A DNA stretch of 64,000 nt from Terebella lapidaria (lineage: Eukaryota > Annelida > Polychaeta > Terebellida > Terebellidae): the NCBI GenBank assembly GCA_949152475.1, contig OX424566.1:9509177-9573176 (forward strand), given 5' to 3'. Both the position numbers and the translations under genes were made by a program. The notes beneath the pieces are model-generated. The model searched no databases, was not told where the DNA came from, and saw only the letters and a program-made list of their open reading frames with translations. Positions 12,301 to 24,822 of this stretch are shown here, in pieces (the first letter of the stretch is position 1; each line of letters opens with the position of its first letter).

Positions 12301-13752
12301 AATGTTCCCCCTGTGACGTCATGCATACAAATTTGCATATTAATGAGCTATTTGATTTTTCAAATTGTACTCTGGGCAATTTGAACTTCGAAGCTCTGTA
12401 ACTTTTGAAGTAATTGAGATATTCACGTTCTGTAAGAACCCTTCTGATCAGCTCACATGGTGCTTTAATCTGAGCTCACATCATATTTTCATGTTCCTAG
12501 CCACTGTCTTGTAAATGAACCTGCCATGAGACCACCTGTCATTTAAGACCACCTTTTTGGGGTCCCTTGGGTGGTCTTAGAACACGGAATCCACTGTATT
12601 ATGTATTTTTCGTGGACCAAACGAATCATGACAGAAAATGTATTGAATTTCACTCGAAAGAGAGTTCTGGTTACACAATGGCATATCATGTAGTTTTTGT
12701 ACCAACCAAAGATATTTCAGCAAGTTAAATACTTTTTTAAAAACTAATTAAAAACTTTTAGTTAGTTAAAAACTAATTCTGATTACCATATATCTGGGAC
12801 TGAATTCCGTGCAATAATCAATGTTGGAAAAGTCGCAAAGAGAGAAGTTGAATACAATTATAGGTAGTTTTGATATAATCAAAACGACAGAAAAACTGTC
12901 ACTGGTATTGTGTGATGTTTTCCAGGATAAAAAACACTACAATTTTTACAGTGATATAAACAAATGTTATCCAGGCCTGATACAAGCATATAGGCACTGA
13001 ACAGGTGTGCCTTTTTAACCATAAAACCATTTACTATACTTACATGTACATATGATACATACATGTATTTCATGAGATATTTAGCATAACGTCATAAATA
13101 TATTGCAGACAGAGGACGGCCAAAAAAGAGACAATTCATGATGAAGAATGGGTGTAGATCTAGATCAGTTTGGTATTTATCGATCCATGTGACTTCGAGA
13201 TATTGCAAATTGATCATTGTCATCAAAATTATCATGAGTGTACACCGTTTTCTATCTGTGATATCAACCTAGATATGGTAACCATGGTTACAAAATGGGG
13301 TGGTGAAGATTTTTTTTTTATCCTCCACTCCAAATTATTCGGAAACAAGATGCATGAGTTATGGAAATGAACGTCAGTGAATTATGTCTGTATCCAAAAC
13401 AACCATGTTCATTGCATATACATGTAACGCGACCCTTTCTTCCCTACGAATTCACAAATCGAGAAATTACGAGTGAAGATTCTAATATCCCGAAACAAAT
13501 GTTCTCCGCACACACCAACTAGAGATTCTCGTCCAATATTTATCCACGTGAAGTCGAGTGTTTGCACAAACAGGAGACCAAATAATTAGTTCCAAACTAA
13601 ACCAATCTTTCCAAAGCCCTCGCCGAGAAAGACAAAAAACATCTCGAGCTGTCAGATCAATGTAACTTTGCAAAGATTCGTAAATGTGAGGGCTAAACCA
13701 TCTTAACCAATTATAGAAATTATATGTTCAATCGTGGTTTTCAAAAACTTAC

Positions 13753-13894
13753 GGTGCACGTCTTTGTTCAACTCTGGCATCCTGTTTCAGCGATTGACGC
13801 CACGTCCAAATGTCGCAAGGTAAAAACTGTGTCGGATATCCAGGAATGCCTGCACAGATTACCGCAGATCCCGTGCGATCAGAACTGATCCTTT
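13753..13894 (-). CDS. candidate internal coding exon (unknown protein)
   Basis: Read on the minus strand, one frame is open for 46 codons and ends at GCACC followed by the donor GTAAGTTTTTG. The encoded segment includes GIPGYPTQFLPCDIWTWRQS and then a basic stretch ending EQRRAP. The likely acceptor (TATAG before AAAGGATC) is weak and coincides with the edge of the fold-back element at 13898-14464. With that acceptor the exon starts in phase 1, which matches the phase left by the candidate exon at 14710-14809. I recognise no family. Chance remains possible at this length. Confidence 0.4.
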
Positions 13895-13897
13895 CTA

Positions 13898-14464
13898 TAC
13901 TCGGATTTTTCTAACTCGTTTACACTGTTTTTCGCTAATATTTTCGTGATGGTGAATGCTATCGTTCTACAACTTGGCATGCTTCACCTAGGAGTCAAAC
14001 GGCAATTTTCTACCAAATTTCAGACAGCTATCGCGAAAATTGAAAAAGTTGGCAATCTACCTCAATGTTAAATTTCAGCCCAAAACGGGATCTCGAGAAT
14101 CTCAGCATATTCGAGGAATTGGTCCTGTTTACATCCATCAGGATTCGAAATATTCTTGTAACTTTGAACCAGAAGATACACTGGGGTGTATTCTACACAA
14201 ACATGTTGATTTTGAAACATTACACCGCTACAAAACCGAGCAAATGCACAAAATTGTGTGCGGGCCAGAAATTAAATAATAGGGCTAAATTTAACATTGG
14301 GGTAGATTGCCAACTTTCTCAATTTTTGGAATAGCTGTCTGAAATTTGGTAACAAATTGCCGTTTGACTCCCAGGTGAAGTATGCCAAGTTATAAAACGA
14401 AAGCGTTAAGCATCACAAAAATATTAGCGAAAAACAGTGTAAACGAGTTAGAAAAATCCGAGTA
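13898..14464. mobile_element. 567-bp fold-back MITE
   Basis: Two arms of about 190 bp (13898-14090 and 14275-14464) are inverted copies. They begin TACTCGGATTTTTCTAACTC and are flanked by TA on both sides (13896-13897, 14465-14466). The loop of about 185 bp is unrelated. The short open frames inside it are not gene-like. It fits a TA-target MITE. Confidence 0.8.
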
Positions 14465-14479
14465 TATGTATATGTGTTC

Positions 14480-16150
14480 AGATGCCTCATATCCACTACA
14501 GCGAGCGCGTCACACTAATTGAGCGAGGTTTATGTCTCTATCAACAGAACAAAGTGCCATAGAGCTCGCTATCAATATCCATGCAGAAATATCAAACAGC
14601 CAAATCCAATGGGTTTCCCTTGGTTATATGCTGGCTGTGCTAAGGGTACCATGTATCTGTATGCATTCAGCTATCCCTCGTTGGTCCACTTGCTCGCTCG
14701 CTTGCTTACTTGCGTAGATCTGATGCTTCCGATCGCCATAAGCTGTATCAATAGTGTTTAGTAGAGGTTTTTCCCCGTTGCTGCTAGTATGGGAGAGGGA
14801 CACATGTGCCTGTAAGGCTCGAGACATGAGAGAGAAAGGATGACACTCCTTCCCCCTACATCCCCTGGTCACCAGTAACCCACGAGATCCAAGCCCTCGG
14901 CTACCAGCGTCCGCGCCCGCACCCCCACAACCAATCAATCGATAACCGTCAAGCAATCACAAGGGCTCCAGGTAAACATTGGCCACCGCTCGCCGCGTAA
15001 TATTTTGTTTTCCCTTGCAACAATTGCAGTCACTGTCCATCCTCTCTTTCTCTGCGAGTCGTCTCTGTCAACACAAAGCTTCCACTGTAGTGGTGCTATT
15101 GCTATGGTAACCATCCATGGCATATGACCTAATTAGTGACTGGCGCCCGGTGTCGCCAGTCAGGTAGAGTATCCGGCTGTGAGACGCCTAATGGCTGCGC
15201 TACACACACTCACCAACTCACTCACCCACCTAGCAGCAAGTATCTCGATAGATTATTAACAACTCCCACGTCCGTCCCGGCAACTAATTCCTTTCCTTTT
15301 CCCTGCGCAACGGGCTTGATTTCTCACTGGGGTGTCTCTAGACCTGCTCCGTCCGTGGGTCCGTCGGTCTGTCTCCAACTACAGAAACTAACTGCGGAGA
15401 AGTGAGTGCGGCATTAATAGGTCATGAACTTGGGAAAGTGAATTGTGCGAGCCACGGCCTCAATTTTGAGCGCCGTAGCACAATTATAGCTTGTCGCTGT
15501 CAGCCGCGAAGGGTCTCTTGACACGTGCCGGGCATTGTGTCAGATTAACAAGCGAGGTCCTGATCCTACCTCAAGGTTCCCGGCAAGGTGAAACTCAACT
15601 AAATACCGTGGATACAAGCAAGCAGTTCAACCCTAGCTTGCTTGTCGGTCCCGTCGGTGTTGGGGGACGTCCTGGGAGCGATGCCTGCCTCAGAGGCTAG
15701 CTACGATGTGTTCTGAGACACCATGAAGGCGGCGCGATCACTTTCCCATTACTCAGCAAGCCAATAGTCATCAGCTAGATTTAACGTAGAAAACAGCGAC
15801 CGAAACAAGACTGCCTCCCAATAGTCAGTCAGTCGGATTGCAAATGTAGAGATCTGAAATCTCTCTGCAAAACCTTGGAAATGGTCGCGCCATGCACCTT
15901 GGAAGCTTCGATCGAGAATACAGTCTTCTACTCGGCCCATCAATGTTGTGCTAAGATTGGAGGATTGGACCGTTTATTGCGAGTTGGCCTGTAATTATGA
16001 GCTGTCTTCTGGGCGGATTGTAGAACTCCCAGCTCAGCGATTTATGATGTGCAGCATCTTTCAAGCAGTGATATGAAGTCCTGAAGGAGGAGTTAAGTAC
16101 GATGATAATAGCCTCGCTGCCGATCGGAGCCAAGTCATTCAGGACCCGAC
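14480..16150. other. GC-elevated, CpG-containing region
   Basis: Base composition is clearly less AT-rich than on either side, and open frames appear on both strands (for example minus 14935-15123, 15749-15943 and 15951-16133). An RFX-like near-X-box (GTTACCATAGCAAT on the minus strand) lies at about 15098-15112. The region could be a promoter or 5' exon cluster for the minus-strand exons to its left, but no start codon with a matching donor could be fixed. Confidence 0.4.
14710..14809 (-). CDS. candidate internal coding exon (unknown protein)
   Basis: On the minus strand a strong acceptor (CTTTCTCTCTCATGTCTCG, then CCTTACAG) precedes a 100-nt segment. The segment ends TACGCAA followed by the donor GTAAGC. 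One frame is open throughout (33 codons plus one base) and contains HTSSNGEKPLL and AYGDRKHQIYA. It has no recognised domain. Splicing to 13753-13894 keeps the frame. The exon lies in a GC-elevated stretch that could also hold the 5' part of the gene. Base composition alone raises the chance of open frames here. Confidence 0.45.
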
Positions 16151-16169
16151 GTGTGTGTGTGTGTGTGTG
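16151..16169 (+). repeat. (GT)n microsatellite
   Basis: About nine GT units in uninterrupted array. Confidence 0.95.
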
Positions 16170-19105
16170 GGGCCGCAGGGTCTGCTTTTTATACTGTCAC
16201 CAGTCAAGAAAACTCCACCAGTGGAAAGCAAACTCAATACATGACATTGTAAAGACTTATTTACTGCTCGTCCACGAATGAAAACGTAATCAGGTTTTTC
16301 AAGACTGTCTGATATATTTCTTCCCTTGTTTCATTGGGGTTCGTTGGTGTTAAATCCCCAGCACAAGGCGAGAATTTCCTCGATTTTGCGACAGAAACTG
16401 AAGTGAGATAAATGTAGAGAGGGAACAGAGTAAAGGCCACTTTCTAATTATGGTATGGATTTTGGACTTGTGCAATTGGGCCAGCTCCCTTCTTTTCTTG
16501 CAAGACAAGGAGCAGTTATTTTTAGACGAGACTGTTTGCGATTCAGTACACTCCAAAATCGCAGTACAAAGCAATTGGAACATTTTTTACCATTCTAGTT
16601 TTTTCTGTTCTTTGTCTGCTTTCTTCCCTTGCAAATTGTTCATGTGTTGGTTTTATTGTTTCTTGTTTTCGCTTCCCTTCAAATGTAATCCGCTTGGTGT
16701 TGTTATCAACTGTGTTAGCTATCTCCTAAGCAGCTAAGTGGAACACAACAAAGCGTATTGTAGAAGTGTTAATTTGATCTGTTCAATTAAACTCAATCAT
16801 TCGAACATTGATAATTTCTAATTTTCATTTATTCTGCTAATTCGTAATATTTTGAATTCTGCTTCTAGATTAAAAATATAACAATTCATGTTTCACACTT
16901 TTTTTCAGAAATGACAAAAAAGTTAGAATGAAACAGCAAGAAAGTCAATCTGCTAATTAACAAGTGAACATTTCAGCTATGGTTATGCACATAATAAACT
17001 GATGCAGCCAGATAATTTTGTCTGTCATTGCAGAGATAATCTGAAATGCATAGAGGTTCATAGAGGTATTGGCACTTCTTCAATCTACAGCCAGCTCTAG
17101 CTCAAATATTGCTATGTTAGCTTGCAGATTCTGGGAATATACCTGAACAGTGCCACATTGAATCTCATTCACTGGGTATTATGAGCGTCTCAGCAATAAT
17201 TTGTTTATGGCACAGTTGACTAAGCTAATGATGTCCCTGTGAACCCTGTCACATGCTGAAGGCTTCTACGTGTACTCATCTACATTATTACATTTACAGG
17301 TAATTTGCTCTGAGCAAGCCATACAATTAACCCCCATTTGTTCCATACTGTAAGGGCATGTTCCAAGCCCACACTGCCTCATCCCGGCCTCCCCCCCCCC
17401 CCCCCCCTCATCAGGTCGCCCTGAGCAACTGGTGTCCATGGTACCAGGCAGTCGCCTCACATATCCGGCCTTCTCCACCGGTTGTTAGCCTATAGCCGCG
17501 GGCAGGCGACAATAGGGCACTGCATGAATTAATTATGCCTTTTAGTTTTATTCCGAGAGCATTTTTCCACCTAACAACTGACGACCCACCGTTGACTAAC
17601 TAAGCAAATGGACAGCAAATGGACGCTACACTCCCCATGTAGCGACATAGGGGTCCCATGCAGTCACCCTGGAGGTGTCTTATACGATAGAGAAATCAAT
17701 GGACGAAGCTAGAGGTCATGTATTGTCGCGACGCAGATGTGACACAGTTGCTAATGGGGGCGTGCAATTAGTAGCAAAAAGCGGGCAGACAAACAGGGGC
17801 CACCATACAGTCTCTGCCTATTGTTGTCCGGCCATAGTTGAGGTCCACGAACCTATTATCCCCGTGCATAACAAATTACTCGCTGCCACGATGGAACACA
17901 CTATCAATATTTTTATCACAATCGGCCATCATTGCATATTATTATAGACATATACCTGTTTATTCGTACACAAAATGGTTTGGATAAATCTCATAACTTA
18001 ATTACCACTTGATTCATGTTCGTGATTTTCATAGTATAATAATTCTGCATGTTTTAATAATTTACATCTTAATCATGCACGATAATTTAGTCAACTCGAT
18101 AACATCCACTATTTCACTTCCGATAACTGCTGGTAATTATTCAATTCACAGAACTTATCACTCACATACATGTATACCCTGTCTGGTGCCAACCAGTTAT
18201 TCCAAGTTGCTGTTTGGAATTGTCAGTCGATTTTCAAGGTATAGATCTGCCCTCGGAACATGTGGAAATGAGCGGATCAAGAATCAATATGGAGATACAT
18301 GTATTACTAATATACTGAGGATTTCTGGTCATGCTTCATAAAACAACATCAGCTTACATCATTCCTTCATTGAAAAATTAACAACGCTCGCTCCAGGTGA
18401 GAGTGGTACATTATTTTCATGATCAACATTACAAATTCCAATACACGCAATATTACTATACTTAACGTCATGAATCATGAGTTATTTGAAACTTTGAATA
18501 TTCCGGGGTTTGATCATAATGGTTTTTGATGTGAATACCTACAACATACATTCAATTTCCAAACATTTATTTCTTATGTTCAGCTCAATTTCTACAATAT
18601 TGCCGCTGTCCAAAAACTAAGATTACACCTACGTGTAGATGAATGAGGGTGAGCATGACAGATTCTCACGAGCACTGCCAAGGAACGGCCCACTTCTTGA
18701 TGTTTTCATCGATACAATGATCAATATGTAATTTAGACTTTTCAATCGACCAGCAAGCGAGCGAGCGAGGGGGAGATTGATAAATCGGCCTGACAAGCCT
18801 GATGCTGTGACGGTATAGTTCGAGCAGGTGATTGGTGGAGCCGAGCCAGTAATAGCAATCATTATGCAAACATTTCACCTGAATCATGCAGTTCCGCTGA
18901 GTTCAAGAATATTCGATGACTGATTCTATATGTGTAGCTGGCAAGGGAATTTATGGGCCAGGTGCATGTGCGGACGGTTCTATCCAAATTGATCCTTGCA
19001 ACTACATTGTGTCATAGCTTCAAAAGTAGAGCACACCAAAGGCACCTACATTGTGTCTGATAATTGATGTGGTATATATAGGTAGAACTGAACAACTGAT
19101 AATAG
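16170..19105. other. non-coding stretch with homopolymer C tract
   Basis: No supported gene was found. A 17-base C run lies at 17391-17407, and short opposing frames flank it. A GCGAGCGAGCGAGG tract lies at about 18755-18769. Confidence 0.5.
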
Positions 19106-19246
19106 GATGGGGTCGTCTTGACCCACATCAGTGACAATGCCGTCCATGACATGTTTCACTTTGTAAAGGACTGTTTACAAAACTGTGTTGTCATCCAATC
19201 CACCAAGAGCATTGATATATGTGGTATGAAGCAAGTCGGCAGTTGA
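19106..19246 (+). pseudogene. possible coding relic
   Basis: A 46-codon frame that reads like protein (DGVVLTHISDNAVHDMFHF near the start, IDICGMKQVGS near the end) stops at TGA 19244-19246. A shifted frame continues for a further short stretch. No good acceptor or donor flanks it, so it looks more like a decayed gene or transposon piece than an exon. It shares a short HFVK-centred resemblance with the relic inside the element at 4162-8384, too short to prove kinship. Confidence 0.25.
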
Positions 19247-19341
19247 CGGCTGTGCACCGGGTACGTGATGTATGGTCACCTTGAGGTGTCTGAAGTCACG
19301 GCTCCGGGTCACGAGAGGACTTCATTCATGAGATCTGGACT

Positions 19342-19368
19342 GGGAGGGGGGAGGGGGGAGGGGAGGGG
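19342..19368 (+). other. G-tract with G-quadruplex potential
   Basis: Five closely spaced runs of three to six G, separated by single A residues, meet the usual G-quadruplex pattern. It lies outside any supported gene. Confidence 0.6.
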
Positions 19369-19960
19369 TTCTAAGGGCAAAGTGGGAAACTCAGGTTTTC
19401 TTTTGCCAGTGAAACTGAATAGCAAGATATTTATGAGTATGTCTCAGATTTACAAGGTTTTTCATCATAGCAGGAATTTATACCAAGTTTTTAACGAATG
19501 ATGAGTCTGTTTCATTTGGGATAAAATGATAAATATATATGCTCAACAGGTGGCCCTGACCAAACTGATCCACTCTCAAGATATGATAGAACTGAGCCTG
19601 TGCATATACTTATAAGAAGCTTGCATGATACAAATATTTAACCCCCCCCCCCCCTTCTTGCATCTGAGTCCATAATCAAGATAATAATCATGATAATGAT
19701 ATAGGAAGTTTTTAACAGCTAGAACAACATGAACACCCTCAGTCTACAACTGAAGCCAAGGTCAATTTCCAGAGAAATGGAATGCATGGCTTCAACAAAG
19801 CGTTGCCCCCAAATGGTATAAAATGGCCAAATCAAGAGCAGTACTGAGCATAAATACCCCGGCCGTTCACGTCACGTCTAGCATGTGAGAAATACCTTCA
19901 TTAAGTCCAGGAATATCCGGAGCAAACAAGGTCAAACATGCTACCCAAGGCTACGTGGTT

Positions 19961-20025
19961 AACTAGACAGTTCAGTCACAGACGACCGCGTTGATGTATT
20001 TATCCCCAAATGCCCTATCCTGGCT
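19961..20025 (+). repeat. dispersed ~60-bp repeat, copy 1
   Basis: AACTAGAC, TTC-GTC and ACGACCGCGT blocks occur in the same order and spacing at 22721-22785, followed in both places by TGTAT, CCCC and CCCTATC. It is CpG-richer than its surroundings. Its origin is unknown. Confidence 0.6.
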
Positions 20026-20324
20026 TGATGTCCCGCATAATGTTATCATCGGGAGGAGTAACTTATCACTCGATCACACTAAAATCAGTTGCAATGGTGC
20101 AATATGAACATGCAAAGTTGGTGTCCTTCTGCATGAATGCCTTGAATAAACATGTCAATTCTGAACAATTTCTTCTCATGCAGCTAATTTAACCCAATGT
20201 TTGCGTAAATCCTAAAAAAAAAAAAGACATTCAAAAGTATGTACATGCACAAAAACATGAATTGCATGAGCATGACTTGCGTTGATAAAGCAATTGATGT
20301 AAAGCTATTATGTCCATAATGATA

Positions 20325-21550
20325 CAGTGGATCCTGTACTAAAGACTATCTGTTGTGAGAGACCAGTCTCTCATTTGAGAGACCGCTTTCCTCAGTCTTG
20401 AATGACCTTTAGGCCATGCTTTTTTGATTTATCGATTTACGGACCCGCCGACCCGAATTTTTCCAAAAAAAAAAAAATATTTTTTTGGGGTCACCGATGT
20501 TAGGAAATGACACCTTTTTCTGTAAATGTAGCTGCCACTCATTAAATTTGAAATTTATATTTTAAATTGTTGAAAACAAACAATGACAGCAGCATCACTG
20601 TGAACTGTACACGTACTCAATCTGGCCTAGCTTCGATAGAGGGGTCGGATTTCATTTTCACAGTTCGCAAATTACGAATAGCCGCCATCTTGGCAAAGAC
20701 AAGATGGTTAGGGTAGAAGCCAGGAATAGACCTGGGGATGCCTCACACATTGAGGATTCCGTTTTAAGTGACGTCATTTCGCCAGATGTATGGTTGCCTA
20801 GGGAGACAATGCGAAGCGATATTGATCCACGTGCTGGTTTATTTTGTGCGTGTGGAAGTCTGGTTTTGGGAAAAGCAAAAATTCTGATGGTATTTCCCGG
20901 GATTTGGAGTAGAGAAAGGTTTTGCTGAATGTATGCTATGTCGGCAATTGCGATCTGAAAACGAGCTAAAGTGACAGGGGTCCTGTTCAACGTCATTTTA
21001 TGAAAAATTGGTACTATCATGCTCTATAGTGACCTAGATTTTATTGAAGTACTATGATTATACTATCACACCCTGTCAACCGTTAAGCCCTAATTTTTTT
21101 TTGGAAAGGTGAAACGCACACCCCGGAAGTTGCCCAATTTAACATTGATTCAAATGCAGCCAATAATTGGTCATATCAACCTGTTAGTTTGATATCGATT
21201 ATGATTGATGGATTACATGTGCTTTTAAATTGTCCCACTTGCAGTATGGTTGTACAAATGTATTCATAAGTACACAAATAAATATTTCTTCAGACAGTAT
21301 GAAAGTGCACCATCTTACATACTGAGTTGAGACATCTGTCCAAAAAAATTCCCCCCTTTTAACAACCACCCTGTAGGCTGTAATATTGATGCCCAGTATT
21401 TAAGATAGAACTCAATTTCGTGGCAGAAGGCTAGATCTTTTCTCAAAACCACCACTGTACATTTTTGCGGACAATTACCTACACAGCAAAAAAATTTTAA
21501 GACCACCTTTTCGGGGTCCCTTGGGTGGTCTTAAAACACAGGATTCACTG
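20325..21550. mobile_element. CAGTG-ended, TA-flanked element, 1.2 kb
   Basis: The left end CAGTGGATCCTGTACTAAAG and the inverted right end CAGTGAATCCTGTGTTTTAA are flanked by TA at 20323-20324 and 21551-21552. The right end carries the same AAGACCACC-GGGGTCCC-TTGGGTGGTC fold-back seen at 12540-12590. The interior includes a GC-elevated segment (20640-20930). No intact transposase is seen. Confidence 0.65.
20681..20693 (+). promoter_or_regulatory. YY1-type motif
   Basis: GCCGCCATCTTGG matches the known YY1 core (CGCCATNTT). It lies in the GC-elevated interior of the 20325-21550 element, followed 20 bases later by a short ATG frame. It could be a captured promoter or a chance match. Confidence 0.35.
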
Positions 21551-21768
21551 TATATCTATTTGGATATTTAGTAAAATGATGGGGTTTTCATGGTCTTAGA
21601 TGCATCCTTCCTGTATAATATCTGGCCGAACTATATCCATGATATCCAATTGCACTAAAATAAAATATAAATGTTAATCCATATTTTGATTTCAAATATC
21701 AAGGCCTTTAGATGCCCGGTAAGAATTCAGCTTCAAACAGCTTACTGTACAGTCATGTTTAAAGTAAA

Positions 21769-22661
21769 GTACTAGGAACATGAAAATATGATGTGAACTC
21801 AAAGGAGAGACCTGGTTTTGCTGAGTAAAATGCAGTTTACTGCATGCCGATATCTTTATTGGTTAAAAAGTTATGGCCATTTGAATGTCACATTTTGGCA
21901 GGTTATGACATATGCTGGATTGAACACTTCTGGATTTCACGAGAAGCTAATTAGTATGCAAATGAGGTATTCGTGACGTAGAAGGGGGAATATTTTTAAT
22001 TAGGCAAGTTTGAGTCTTAATATAATTGATCTGGTCAGAATTATTGCAAACCTAAACTTCAAACATTGATAGGCATGGTCAATAATCAGTGTTGTTCAAA
22101 GTGTTACTGTTGCCATGGTTACTATTCACCTGCTGGAGTCCCTAGCAACCATTGGTTACTATGGATCCTAACTGCCAGAAATAGGGGTTTTGACAGAATT
22201 TGATTATTGCATATGAATTATGCATGTGGAGTCAATCCCTTTTCAAATTTGGTTTTGTTTGCTTATCGATATGACTGTGGATTTGGGCCATAGCAACCCT
22301 GGTTGCTAGGGGCCTTATATCAATACTGGTGACCTTGGAAACTATCCGGATGTGAAATTCATTGACTATCAATTATGTAGAGCATGTGGAATAAGCTTTG
22401 TTGAATAATTGCAATTTCTTAGGACTTCAATATGCAATTCAAACCATCTAATTAAAAAATGTTCCCCCTGTGACGTCATGCATACAAATTTGCATATTAA
22501 TGAACTATATGATTTTTCAAATTGTGATTTGGGCAATTTGAACTTTGAAGCACTGTAACTTTTGAAGGAATCAAGATATTCACATGCTGTAAAAACCATT
22601 CTGATCAGCTCACATGGTGCTTTAATCTGAGCTCACATCATATTTTCATGTTCCTAGTACT
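21769..22661 (+). mobile_element. TTAA-type MITE copy 2, full length (893 bp)
   Basis: The ends are AGTACTAGGAACATGAAAAT and its inverted counterpart, followed by TTAA at 22662-22665. The left flank (GTAA) is an imperfect match to that target. Inverted terminal similarity runs about 35 bp, then subterminal pairs such as ATGAGGTATTCGTGACG and CCCTGTGACGTCATGC. It is non-coding. TTAA targets are typical of piggyBac and Kolobok elements; which one mobilised it cannot be read here. Confidence 0.85.
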
Positions 22662-22720
22662 TTAAAAGTCTTAGTATATTTGGTTGGGTATTATTACGAC
22701 ATACATATATGGCACACAAA

Positions 22721-22785
22721 AACTAGACGATTCGGTCGCCAACGACCGCGTGGGTGTATCCCCCTGTGGCCCTATCATCCCTGTT
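22721..22785 (+). repeat. dispersed ~60-bp repeat, copy 2
   Basis: This is the second copy of the ACGACCGCGT-centred repeat described at 19961-20025. It starts about 60 bp right of the TTAA MITE copy 2. Confidence 0.6.
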
Positions 22786-22984
22786 CCCCAAACTATTAAT
22801 TCAAACAAAATATCATACCCTGTACTGTCAGAGCAGTGTGTTTCATCGATAGCAGTATTGCGGACCTTAAATATTTATATTCCATGCAGTAACACTCATA
22901 ACAACTAAAATATTCATTAACTTATTTTTTCTTACCAAATACTCTCCAGAAGCTGGGATGGATTGATCCCCCAACATTATGGGT

Positions 22985-23644
22985 ACAGCTATGAAATCTC
23001 TACTGAACAAAACCTTTACCTTGTTGAGCGCAATAATAAATGTTTCATGTTTTAACTTTTTTTATTGTGATCAATAATAGACTTGATTAGTAAAACTAAT
23101 GTTAACTTATTCAGTTATAGCCATGAAATCTCTACTGGGTAGAATCTGTACCTTGTTGAACCCAATAATAAATGTTTCCTATCTTAACTAATTTCATACT
23201 GTTCAATAATAGACTTAACTAGTAAAACTGATGTTAACTTATTCAGTTACAGCCATGAAATCTCTACTGGACAAGACCTCCACCTTGTTAAGCTCAATAA
23301 TAAATGTTTTTTGTCTTAACTATTTTTATTGTGGTCAATAATAGACTTAACTAGTAAACCTAATATTAAATTATTCAGTTTCAGCCATGAAATCTCTACT
23401 GGACAAGACCTCCACCTTGTTAAGCTCAATAATAAATGTTTTTTGTCTTAACTATTTTTATTGAGGTCAATAATAGACTTAACTAGTAAACCTAATATTA
23501 AATTATTCATTTACAGCCATGAAATCTCTACTGGACAAGACCTTCACCTTGTTGAGCTCAATAATAAATGTTTCTTGTCTTAACTATTTTTATTTTGGTC
23601 AATAATAGACTTAACTAGTAAAACTGATATTAACTTATTCGGTA
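22985..23644 (+). repeat. tandem array, 132-bp unit x5
   Basis: CATGAAATCTCTACTGG-type blocks recur at about 22989, 23121, 23253, 23384 and 23517 (spacings 132, 132, 131, 133). Each is followed by TCAATAATAAATGTTT and AATAATAGACTT. Units three and four are nearly identical, which suggests recent local duplication. Confidence 0.9.
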
Positions 23645-24822
23645 ATATTGTTTTGTTTTCACCAAAAGCATCAGTTGTCTATTCTGAACAAGAATCCAGT
23701 GCCATTCGCTTTCATAGTACCGGGTATTGGAGTGACCACTTACCCGTCAAAGTGGGTATTTCAATGGTCGTAATAAGTTAGCCTGCTAACTAATTAATAT
23801 TTACTTGATCATTCTGAAAAAGAATAGGTTTTGTGTGATGTTCTTTCTCATCGAGCCTGTGCAATTTCATCATCATTCATCGAAAACTCCCACCTGTAGG
23901 GCGTTCACAAGCCATGTGTGTTAAACAGGGTAATTTGAGCACAAAATGTGTCACCAATCGACCAATTTGGTTGGTATGGCAACCAAAATCGATTGGTGTC
24001 GGGATCTTACCATAAGACATGTCCCTATAAAATATTATCAAAATCGATTCAGATTTGCAAGCTGTAGCGCGTTCACAAGAAAGTGTCTGCGGACGCAGAC
24101 GCGGCGCGACGCGACGATCGCAAATCCATAGTATCCGCCGAACTTTGTTCGGGGGATACAATGATGCCATATCTATAATGAGGATGAAATAATTGAATAG
24201 GAAAAATAAACTTTGATCTGTAAAAGCTTTCTTGTTTAGCATGTTGATTGAACAACAACATTCGCATCATTAGTCACATGGTGGCATATCCACGGAACAA
24301 AAGGCCTGATATTAACATGCTATACCATAATATTATAACATGCATTAACTTGAGCCCTCACCTTTGTTATCCCACAGGAACTATCTGTCAGAAATGATGG
24401 CTTGAAAAGCTACCTCCAAGGTGCAATTATCATGCACTATTGAGTGGCGAAAACAATGTGCGGTCACTTTTCCAACTATCAGACGTCATAGAAAAAGTCC
24501 CACCTCTCAGCTATATATATACCCATACCCATTTAGTGATTGGCATAGACAAAGAGCCAACACGGTTGCCCTAGGGACCACAGTTTAGATTTAACAGAGA
24601 ACAACAGATTTGTGAGACAGCGTTTCCCAGTTGTCGTTGAGTGGACCCATGCATAATTGAACAATGTTCCGATACATAGTGGGATCCCACAACAGTGTTT
24701 AGGGCTTTAGGCCCGACAAAAAAAAACTGGTAATGAACGAATGTTTCTGGTTGCACATGCTTTTCTATATGTCACAATAGATTGCGTTAAAGGTTACGGA
24801 AACATGAATGCGATATCTGCAG

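Larger units (their letters stand above)
10119..12500 (+). mobile_element. TTAA-type MITE copy 1, split by a later insertion
   Basis: It starts AGTACTAGGAACATG directly after TTAA (10115-10118) and follows the 893-bp copy at 21769-22661 closely. It is interrupted at about 10808 by 1.5 kb of unrelated DNA and resumes at 12301 with ATGTTCCCCCTGTGACG. The right end stops at CCTAG (12500) and lacks the final TACT and TTAA seen in the other copies, so it is slightly truncated. Confidence 0.8.
10078..12596. mobile_element. CAGTG-ended, TA-flanked element carrying two nested insertions
   Basis: The left end CAGTTGATCCTGTGTTAAAG and the right end (read inverted) CAGTGGATTCCGTGTTCTAA are flanked by TA at 10076-10077 and 12597-12598. 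The inner parts of both ends carry repeated GACCACC words. The same ends occur at 20325-21550. CAG-starting ends with TA targets fit pogo/Tigger-like non-autonomous elements of the Tc1-mariner group (inference). Almost all of the interior is later insertions. Confidence 0.65.
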
